Of a DNA stretch of 64,000 nucleotides, positions 56,596 to 64,000 are shown piece by piece. The notes below the pieces were generated by a model. The model searched no databases, was not told the origin of the DNA, and saw only the letters and a program-made list of their open reading frames with translations. Source of the DNA: Albugo candida (lineage: Eukaryota; Oomycota; Peronosporomycetes; Albuginales); contig JBDOQK010000009.1 in NCBI GenBank assembly GCA_040437565.1, forward strand, positions 496,001 through 560,000. The letters run 5' to 3'. The position numbers and the translations under genes were made by a program. Each line of letters opens with the position of its first letter. Position 1 is the stretch's first letter.

Positions 56596-59500
56596 ATGAA
56601 TCAGCCACCTTCGATCTCTGCAGAGATCAATGCAAATGTCTCCTTCCCTCAAAAGATATTATCACCGATATCCTCTGACGCAGTTGCTGGCGTCCTGCAT
56701 CACGAAAAAGCCACACTCACACTTGCAGACGGTACCACGTACATTGGCTACTCGTTTGGAAGCAAAAACAGCGTCTCCGGTGAAGTCGTTTTCAACACTG
56801 GAATGGTTGGCTATCCTGAAGCGTTGACGGATCCCTCGTATCAAGGCCAGATCTTGGTGCTGACGTACCCTCTGATAGGCAATTACGGGGTTCCAGACTC
56901 TAATGTGATGGATGAGTATGGTTTGCCAAAGTATTTCGAATCGGATCGTATTCATATTGCGGGATTAATTGTATCGGAATACTCGTTCCAACACAGTCAT
57001 TGGAATGCCGTCAAATCACTTGGGGAGTGGCTCAGTGAACACAACGTTCCCGCACTCTTTGGAATTGATACGCGGATGATTACCAAACGGATTCGGTCTA
57101 TGGGCGCCGTATTGGGAAAGATCGAATTTGCTAATTTGCCCGTGGAATTCACTGATCCGAATCATGAAAATGTGGTTGCAAAGGTATCTAAAACAGACAT
57201 TCGCGTGTTCAATAAGGGATCGACACCTCGAATTCTCGCATTTGATTGCGGAATGAAATTCAATATCATTCGCTATTTAGCGAAAAGGGGTGTGGAGCTT
57301 ACAGTTGTGCCGTACGATTACGACCTCAAGCATTCTCAGTTGGAGTATGATGGAATCTTTCTCAGTAATGGACCGGGAGATCCAACAATGGCAGCATCCA
57401 CCATTGAAAGCATTCGATGGGCAATGGCGTTAGAGCGTCCCAAACCGATTTTTGGTATTTGTTTGGGAAATCAGCTTTTAGCACTGGCGGCCGGCGGTAA
57501 GACATACAAAATGAAGTATGGAAATCGCGGAATGAATCAGCCGTGCATCGATATGCGTACGACACGATGCTACATCACACCTCAGAACCACGGGTATGCT
57601 GTGGACTCGACTTCACTCCCTCCTGGCTGGAAGACATTCTTTTTGAACGCAAATGACCACACAAACGAAGGAATCATTCACGAATATAAACCATTTTTCG
57701 CGGTTCAATTCCATCCAGAAGCATGCGGTGGACCTACAGACACTGTGTTTCTATTCGATCTGTTCCTGGAGAAAGTCACAGGAGCGCCTCCCAAGCTCAC
57801 ACTTCTCGATACATCGCTGTACCATCAGCCTCAAATCAGAAAAGTCATTCTGTTGGGCTCTGGTGGCTTATCGATCGGTCAAGCCGGTGAATTTGATTAT
57901 TCGGGCTCACAAGCCATCAAAGCGTTGCGAGAAGAAGGTGTGCATGTGATTCTCGTGAATCCAAATATTGCTACAGTCCAAACTTCCAAAGGGCTCGCAG
58001 ACAAAGTGTACTTTGTACCCGTACGAGCTTCCACAGTACTGGAAGTCATCAAAAAGGAGAAACCCGATGGAATTCTCGTCAGTATGGGCGGACAAACAGC
58101 GTTGAATGTCGGCATTGAATTGTATCAAAATGGCGATCTCGAGCGACATAATGTCATTGTTATGGGCACACAAATTCCTGCGATTATTAACACGGAAGAT
58201 CGTGAGAAATTCTCTGAAAAACTCGCTGAAATCGGAGAAACGATCGCATTGAGTCGTCCAGCACGAAGTGTAGAAGAAGCAATTGCTGCTGCCAATATGA
58301 TCGGGTACCCGGTCCTTGTCCGATCGGCATTTGCACTTGGCGGTCTAGGCTCCGGGTTTGCGTCGAACGACCAAGAATTGACCAAATTAGCGACAAAAGC
58401 ACTCCACGGCTCAGGGTCGAAATCGGGCGTGAAGCAGATTCTCATCGATCAAGATCTCCGTGGCTGGAAAGAAGTCGAGTACGAGGTCGTACGGGATGCC
58501 AAAGACAATTGCATCACAGTATGTAACATGGAGAATTTCGATCCGTTGGGAATTCATACCGGCGATTCAATCGTTGTGGCTCCATCTCAAACACTTTCCA
58601 ACAGCGAATACTTTAAACTTCGAGCTACAGCCCAAAAGGTTGTACGACATCTTCAAATCGTCGGCGAATGTAACATCCAATACGCGCTGGATCCTCATTC
58701 CGAACGCTATTGTATCATCGAAGTAAACGCTCGTCTTTCACGTTCCAGCGCGTTGGCTTCCAAAGCGACAGGCTACCCGCTCGCGTATGTTGCGACTAAA
58801 ATCTCATTGGGAATCGATTTGGTGTCTATCAAAAACTCTGTCACAAAGAACACAACCGCGTGCTTTGAACCGAGTTTGGATTATTGTGTGGTGAAAATGC
58901 CGCGTTGGGATCTCAAAAAGTTCTCACGCGTATCCAATGATCTCGGAAGCTATATGCTGAGTGTCGGTGAAGTGATGTCAATCGGTCGGAACTTTGAAGA
59001 AGCCATTCAGAAAGCAGTTCGAATGGTAAATCCTCATTTGGTCGGATTGGATGCTGATGTCGTCGATAATGAGACAAATCCCGCGATTCTCGACGAGCAT
59101 TTACGCAGTCCCACCGATGAGAGGCTCTTTTACGTAATGGCCGCGCTGGACGCCGGGTATTCAATCGATCAAATCCATCAGCTGACTAAAATCGATCGCT
59201 GGTTTCTCTCGAAATTGGCTCACATCAGTTTGTTACGAAAATGTATCGGTAGGGATTTCTCATTAGAAACGCTTTATGAGCCCGTTTTACGAACACTTAA
59301 AGTGAATGGGTTTTCCGATCGACAAATTGCCAAAGAATTGAGTCGAAATGCATCGTTACCACTTGTCGAAGAGCATGCGATTCGAACGCTACGAAAGTCT
59401 TTGGGCGTTGTTCCGTGTGTCAAGCAAATCGATACACTTGCAGCAGAGTTTCCAGCACAAACGAATTACTTGTATATGACGTATGGAGGCTCCGAAGACG

Positions 59501-61119
59501 ATATCCCCATGAACGAACAAGGCGTTATTGTCCTCGGATGCGGAGCGTATTGCATTGGATCGTCCGTGGAGTTTGATTGGTGTGCTGTGAGCTCTGTCCG
59601 AACGATTCGAGAGCTTCACAAAGCCGCAATTGTAATCAATCACAATCCCGAGACCGTGAGCACCGATTACGACGAATGTGATCGTCTGTACTTTGAAGAG
59701 CTTTCTCTGGAACGCGTGTTGGACGTCTACGACCGAGAACACCCAGAAGGTGTCATTGTATCCGTTGGCGGTCAAATTCCCAACAATTTAGCGCTTCCTC
59801 TGCATCAAGCAGGAGTTCAGATTATTGGAACGAGCGCCGATAGTATCGATCATTGTGAAGATCGGAATCGATTCTCTGCGTTATTGGACTCTCTGGGAAT
59901 CGATCAGCCTTGCTGGGCGCATGTCGAAGGTGTCGAATCTGCACTTACATTCTCCAATAAAGTCGGATACCCCGTCCTTGTGCGTCCAAGTTACGTCCTC
60001 TCGGGTGCTGGGATGATTGTCGCTTCTAATGAAGAACAGCTCATCAAGTATCTCTCCAGTCACGCAGTCAAAATCTCGCGTTCAGTCTGTGTATCAAAAT
60101 TCATTCTCAACGCGAAAGAAGTGGAATTTGACGGTGTCGCGCAGGACGGAGCGATTCTCAATTACGCCATTTCCGAACATGTCGAGAACGCAGGCGTGCA
60201 TTCCGGCGACGCGACGTTAGTCCTCCCCGCCCAAAAGTTGTACGTTCAAACGATCAAACAAGTCAAAAGAATCGCTAGTGCGATTGCCAGTGTCCTAAAC
60301 ATCAGCGGTCCATTCAATATTCAGCTTATGGCACGCGATAATGACGTCAAAGTGATTGAATGCAATTTAAGAGCCTCACGAACATTCCCATTCATTTCCA
60401 AGACATTTGATATGAATTTCATCAATTTGGCGACAAAAGCAATGCTCGGCTTACCAGTGAAAAGCGTTCCAATCGCTCTTGTGGATATTGATTATGTCGG
60501 AGTGAAAGCGCCTCAGTTCTCATTCACACGTTTACATGGCGCTGATCCAATGCTCGGCGTCGAAATGGCGTCCACAGGCGAAGTCGCGTGCTTTGGAACC
60601 GACATGCATGAGGCGTATTTGAAGGCGTTATTGAGTGCGGGGTTTCGTATGCCAAAGGAAAAAAAGGTTTTATTATCGATAGGAAATCAAGTCGACAAAG
60701 GCGAGTTCGCTGAAAGTGCTCAAATTCTCTCGGATTTGGGGTACTCGATTTTCGCAACGCCAGGAACCGCATCGTACTTGGAATCCATTGGAATCGCATG
60801 CACGACTCTGCACAAACCATTGTCCAAGGAATCGCCCAATGTCACAGAGTACATCTCTACCGGGAAAATCGAGCTCGTTATCAACGTTCCCGAAGGCAAC
60901 AGCGGCGATGAGATTTCCAATGGATATTTGATCCGAAGAACAGCGGTTGATTTTGGTATTTCACTCATTAACAACGCGAAATGCGCCATTTTGTTCGCTC
61001 AGGCAGTCCAAAAAGTCCACAAGCTTGAAATTTGCAATATCGGCGAGTATTACGCGATGCCGACGGTAGGCTGGAGACCCGGACGGAAGCTTACAGCACG
61101 GAAAATGTCACTTTGCTAA
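56596..61119 (+). CDS. Glutamine-dependent carbamoyl-phosphate synthetase (fused small and large subunits)
   Basis: Intronless, 1507 residues from the ATG at 56596 (the frame opens nine codons earlier at TTG). Small-subunit domain ~35-200; glutamine amidotransferase ~210-400 with nucleophile Cys289 in FGICLGNQ and His373/Glu375 in QFHPEA, all present, so glutamine supplies ammonia. Two homologous ATP-grasp synthetase halves follow (~420-960: LLGSGGLSIGQAGEFDYSGS, NARLSRSSALASKATGYP; ~975-1340: VLGCGAYCIGSSVEFDW, ECNLRASRTFPFISK), then the C-terminal allosteric MGS domain (~1357-1500, FATPGTASYLESIGI). Product: carbamoyl phosphate for pyrimidines or arginine. The protein ends after MGS, so it is not a CAD fusion with ATCase and DHOase. 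No mitochondrial presequence is obvious. The gene is convergent with the kinase gene, stops 55 bp apart. Confidence 0.95.
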   Translation: MNQPPSISAEINANVSFPQKILSPISSDAVAGVLHHEKATLTLADGTTYIGYSFGSKNSVSGEVVFNTGMVGYPEALTDPSYQGQILVLTYPLIGNYGVPDSNVMDEYGLPKYFESDRIHIAGLIVSEYSFQHSHWNAVKSLGEWLSEHNVPALFGIDTRMITKRIRSMGAVLGKIEFANLPVEFTDPNHENVVAKVSKTDIRVFNKGSTPRILAFDCGMKFNIIRYLAKRGVELTVVPYDYDLKHSQLEYDGIFLSNGPGDPTMAASTIESIRWAMALERPKPIFGICLGNQLLALAAGGKTYKMKYGNRGMNQPCIDMRTTRCYITPQNHGYAVDSTSLPPGWKTFFLNANDHTNEGIIHEYKPFFAVQFHPEACGGPTDTVFLFDLFLEKVTGAPPKLTLLDTSLYHQPQIRKVILLGSGGLSIGQAGEFDYSGSQAIKALREEGVHVILVNPNIATVQTSKGLADKVYFVPVRASTVLEVIKKEKPDGILVSMGGQTALNVGIELYQNGDLERHNVIVMGTQIPAIINTEDREKFSEKLAEIGETIALSRPARSVEEAIAAANMIGYPVLVRSAFALGGLGSGFASNDQELTKLATKALHGSGSKSGVKQILIDQDLRGWKEVEYEVVRDAKDNCITVCNMENFDPLGIHTGDSIVVAPSQTLSNSEYFKLRATAQKVVRHLQIVGECNIQYALDPHSERYCIIEVNARLSRSSALASKATGYPLAYVATKISLGIDLVSIKNSVTKNTTACFEPSLDYCVVKMPRWDLKKFSRVSNDLGSYMLSVGEVMSIGRNFEEAIQKAVRMVNPHLVGLDADVVDNETNPAILDEHLRSPTDERLFYVMAALDAGYSIDQIHQLTKIDRWFLSKLAHISLLRKCIGRDFSLETLYEPVLRTLKVNGFSDRQIAKELSRNASLPLVEEHAIRTLRKSLGVVPCVKQIDTLAAEFPAQTNYLYMTYGGSEDDIPMNEQGVIVLGCGAYCIGSSVEFDWCAVSSVRTIRELHKAAIVINHNPETVSTDYDECDRLYFEELSLERVLDVYDREHPEGVIVSVGGQIPNNLALPLHQAGVQIIGTSADSIDHCEDRNRFSALLDSLGIDQPCWAHVEGVESALTFSNKVGYPVLVRPSYVLSGAGMIVASNEEQLIKYLSSHAVKISRSVCVSKFILNAKEVEFDGVAQDGAILNYAISEHVENAGVHSGDATLVLPAQKLYVQTIKQVKRIASAIASVLNISGPFNIQLMARDNDVKVIECNLRASRTFPFISKTFDMNFINLATKAMLGLPVKSVPIALVDIDYVGVKAPQFSFTRLHGADPMLGVEMASTGEVACFGTDMHEAYLKALLSAGFRMPKEKKVLLSIGNQVDKGEFAESAQILSDLGYSIFATPGTASYLESIGIACTTLHKPLSKESPNVTEYISTGKIELVINVPEGNSGDEISNGYLIRRTAVDFGISLINNAKCAILFAQAVQKVHKLEICNIGEYYAMPTVGWRPGRKLTARKMSLC

Positions 61120-61174
61120 GAGGCTCACGCGATAATTTCGGATTATATATTGGCTCTACAGGTTCAAATGCTGT

Positions 61175-62425
61175 CTATGTTTCTGTCTCCACAACTGTTT
61201 CTTTGTCATTTTGCATCGAAAGAGTTTGCAAAGAAGTGCCGAGTTCTATTTCGTGTGAGAGTTAGTGGCGAAATAACAGTTGGTATACGTACTCGAAAGC
61301 GTTGAGACTGTTTTCGCGGCCATGATGCCTGCGCGAAATCGTCGACGAGCATTATATCGTCGCATTTCCGACGGAAAATGAGGCAGTACTTCGTCACTGA
61401 CGTGAGACACATCCTGCAGAGAAATTGTGTCAATACGCAAATGAGAATATAAACACACATTCGGACCGAAATCCACGCGTGATCCAATACTTGTTGTGCA
61501 GTGTATCGCTTCTTTGCATCGACGACAAGGAGCTTGTTGATGAGATCTTTTGCAGACACTGAGATAGAGTCCCAATACGGCGAAGGAAAGTCGAAATGAC
61601 CCGATTTGATCGATGTGAATAGCGCGGCGTTGTTTTCGTCGTAGAAAGGAGGGAACCCACACAGTCTGCGCATCAAACAATCAGCGAACTTGCTTGTTAT
61701 TGTCAGTACGAAGACCTACAGAATGTATGCGATGACACCAAGACTCCATACATCGACTTCGCAGCCGTACGGTTTGCCTTCCAGAATCTCGGGAGCGACG
61801 TACCCTGGCGTCCCACAAGCTGTCTGCATCAGTGAATCGGTTTTGATCAGCTTTGCCAGCCCGAAATCTGCGATTTTGATCTCAGCGTCTTCGTCGGAGG
61901 ATTGATACAACAAGTTCTCAGGCTTGAGGTCGCGATGGGCGATGCCGCTTTGATGACAATACAAAAGCGCTGCTGCCAATTTATGAACCACAGCACTCGC
62001 TTCTTTCTCAGTGTACTTTTCCTTCTCCACAATCCGATCGAATAATTCACCTCCGCTCATTTCTTCCATCACTACATAGAAAGTCTTTTGACAGTCGAAA
62101 ACTTGGCGAAGTCGAACGATATTTGGATGCTGTAAGAGCTCGAGGACTTGGACTTCCACACGAAGAGCGTCTTCATCCTCAGCAGTCAAAGACGATTTGT
62201 TGATGCATTTCACAGCCCAAACGGTGTTGTCCGCTTTTTGTATGGCGCTTCGTACAGTGGCAAAGCTTCCTCTGGGTACCACATGGAAAAATGGAAATGT
62301 GTGAGGATGAGAAGTAATGAGATTAGGAGGTACACGTACGTGCCCAGTGTTCGACCGAGCTTGTAATACTTGGTGCATTCGTCTTTGCGGTAGAAATCAG
62401 TCACTCGGCGGATCAAAGTCGTCAT
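61175..62425 (-). CDS. CaMK-type Ser/Thr protein kinase
   Basis: Five exons (62425-62340, 62271-61720, 61665-61467, 61413-61293, 61245-61175), introns 47-68 bp, 342 residues. Kinase motifs in order: glycine loop GTGSFATV (spanning intron 1), VAIK-type AVKCIN, MEEMSGGELFDRI hinge, catalytic HRDLKPEN, magnesium DFG, activation segment ending CGTPGYVAPE, and [20 protein letters not shown]. Together these match calcium/calmodulin-dependent kinase I/DAPK-like enzymes. After the kinase fold, VLPHFPSEMRRYNARRRFRA resembles the autoinhibitory and calmodulin-binding segment, with a short polar tail after it. The last exon is supported by good splice sites and frame but not by homology; without it the frame would end 12 codons after LSS. 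Confidence 0.85.
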
Positions 62426-62501
62426 AAGGCCCAGAGGTCTTGCCAACTATAAATGGATGGGTTGCTCAAGGGACACGATGTAAAAGGACGTTTTCTATTT
62501 A

Positions 62502-63821
62502 TTAATACGGACGACACGCTTGTCGAGCCGTTCGGATGCGCGATTGGGATGGGAGCTTTCCAGTAGGCGAAAGATCGGCACATTCCATAGGCTTTAGGAG
62601 AGGGACCCAAGCACTTAATCGAGCGTCTTCGCCGCCAGTGTATAAGACCTGACGCTCTGGTGAGTACGTTAGACAGCGGATGCATTCGGTGTGGCCTCCA
62701 ATGAGTCGAGATACGGGCTCGAGCGTAATTCCGTGCAGCGTCGAGCGCAGTTGGATGGCATTGAGATTTCCAGTATGATCGCCGGTGAAAAGTGTCATTA
62801 GTGCGTCTGGAGATGCTGATAACTCGTTGGAAGCGATACCGTCGATCAGGTAATCGGTGGGAATTCCCTGTGTGGTGAGATTGTCTCGAATAGAGTCGAA
62901 ATGCTGTAATCGTTGCGCATGATCGATATTCCATAAGTCCAGGGTCTCGGAACCTGTGAGACAGAATATATTCTCATATTTTGTACCGAAGAAACCAAAC
63001 GTGGTCACAGCGCTTTCCACATTTATAATCGATTCCAGCGCGTCTTCTTCGGCGGATTGACGAGTATCATAGTAACATACTGTTCCATCTTCCGAAGCGG
63101 ACACTATAAAGTTTTGTTTTTGTGGGTGGAAGCGGACTTTAGTGATGCTTTCCGAATGGCTTTCACCATAAGAGGCAACCTTTATCACATAATACATTAC
63201 GTTACTTTATATCGTATTGATTCATAAAAATGTACCTGATGTCCCGTTCGGAGGTCAAAAAACCGCGCTTCGTCATCGGTCCCAGCCAACAGCATTGTGT
63301 TTTGTGCGTTCAAGGATACGCTCCATACGCAGCTCTGACAATGAATGCTCAATACAGGCTTTGTACACGCCTTCCTAATGTCCCAAATGTGCGTGTATTC
63401 ATCGCTGGAGCATGTTGCAAGCGTGGAATCGGAGCAAGGAGCGATCTCATTGATTCTCTCGGAATGCGCTTGAAACTGTGTATATCAATACGTGGAGGTT
63501 ATTAAATACTACAGAACATCACCGCGACGATGCTTTACATGAAAATGATGACCTAACGACTCTTTATCCCGGATTTGTATCTGATGATTGGATATGGCAA
63601 TGGCGATCGAGTTACACGCTCCATCCAACTCCTTGCTATAGCGAAAAGGGTGTGGTTGCTGCTACAAAGACTGGATGTAGAGGCTCGTACCAGGCTACTA
63701 CATATTCTGAGTCGCTTACTCCATTCTCACAGACCTTTGGAAATGGAAGGCTTTTCCCTTCGTCTGTTGCTATTGAATGACGCAAATTCCAGTGCTCTGA
63801 AACTGATGGCGCCGAGTGCAT
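62502..63821 (-). CDS. WDR89-like WD40-repeat protein
   Basis: Four exons (63821-63735, 63658-63539, 63475-63236, 63179-62502), introns 56-76 bp, 374 residues. WD repeats recognisable from GH/WD-type ends: ISNHQIQIRDKES, CSSDEYTHIWDIRK, LLAGTDDEARFFDLRTG, IVSASEDGTVCYYDTRQ, CLTGSETLDLWNID, FTGDHTGNLNAIQL and YTGGEDARLSAWVP. These give a seven-blade propeller as in WDR89. WD40 propellers are scaffolds for protein complexes; no more specific role can be inferred. Exon 1 is the least certain (frame and splice sites only). The stop is 77 bp from the kinase ATG, in tandem, and the start is 57 bp from a divergent gene at 63879. Confidence 0.8.
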
Positions 63822-63878
63822 CCTGGATTCAGTCGATGTACATAAGTCTAGGATTTATTCATTGTTAGGGTTATAAGA

Positions 63879-64000
63879 ATGGACTTTTCGATCAAATCTT
63901 TGTCTAAGAGCTCAAATATCGATTCTATGTCGAACATGACGGCCAGCATCAAAAGAGATGGTGATAGCAACAATGCATCGAGATATATCCTCAAAGTCCT
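63879..64000 (+). CDS. Partial gene, N-terminus of an unrecognised protein
   Basis: ATG at 63879, open for the 40 codons to the window end: Ser/Asn/Met-rich start (MDFSIKSLSKSSNIDSMSN) then ASIKRDGDSNNAS. The low-complexity polar start is common in cytosolic regulators; no domain is visible yet. Divergent from the WDR89-like gene with only 57 bp between start codons, so the two would share a promoter. Confidence 0.5.
   Translation, partial: MDFSIKSLSKSSNIDSMSNMTASIKRDGDSNNASRYILKV

Noticed and set aside
57362-60820. Many 60-130 codon frames inside the CPS gene on other frames and strand
   Set aside because: Shadows of a long, strongly conserved coding exon.
61206-61680. Two overlapping frames of 144 and 156 codons at the kinase 3' end
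   Set aside because: They are unspliced read-through of kinase exons and introns; splicing yields one consistent C-terminus.

Overview
The window is nuclear DNA of a eukaryote with very short spliceosomal introns: every intron I could place by homology and reading frame is 44-76 bp, GT..AG. The host genes are compact and nearly touching, and one promoter carries a 14/16 match to the 16-nt oomycete initiator. With many Copia, chromodomain Ty3/Gypsy, MULE, pogo and oomycete-type LINE relics this points to an oomycete. The small secreted-protein families and compact gene islands would suit a white-rust (Albugo-like) biotroph; the genus is inference.

Layout. 1-13.1 kb is a transposon graveyard: Copia fossil, tRNA-derived SINE, a MULE with a pogo element nested in it, a 7-bp minisatellite, a LINE, a second SINE and a Ty3/Gypsy fossil. 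13.1-20.0 kb is a gene island: a divergent PRPP-synthetase-like gene (minus), the MICOS subunit MIC60 (plus) sharing a 189-bp promoter with it, and an RPAP2/Rtr1 CTD-phosphatase homologue (minus). 20-52 kb is an accessory region: short gene relics, a Copia remnant, a SINE insertion with both the filled and empty site present, and a ~5-kb block duplicated in direct orientation (about 27.6-43.4 kb, swollen by insertions, and 45.2-50.2 kb) with part of its left flank repeated inverted at 50.5-51.0 kb. That block holds an unrecognised secreted-protein gene, intact at 46963-47766 and broken at 32570-33091. 52.6-64 kb is a second gene island: CCDC6-like coiled coil, Hsp40 (DNAJB type) with a heat-shock element, an SVIP-like VCP/p97-binding protein, a small secreted peptide, a 1507-residue glutamine-dependent carbamoyl-phosphate synthetase, a CaMK-type kinase, a WDR89-like WD40 protein and the start of one more gene.

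Assembly. Eleven gaps of exactly 100 N occur. At several of them the same sequence lies on both sides, so joined reads were not merged. This artificially splits MIC60 and the Hsp40 gene, duplicates part of a SINE and of a transposon, and at 24.3-26.9 kb lays two alleles (or very recent copies) end to end.

How the genes connect. PRPP synthetase-like protein and carbamoyl-phosphate synthetase both belong to nucleotide-precursor supply; Hsp40 and the SVIP-like protein to protein quality control; MIC60 to mitochondrial cristae; RPAP2 to RNA polymerase II. They look like ordinary housekeeping neighbours, not one pathway cluster. Many apparent long open frames begin at TTG or GTG; starts given here are the first supportable ATG.
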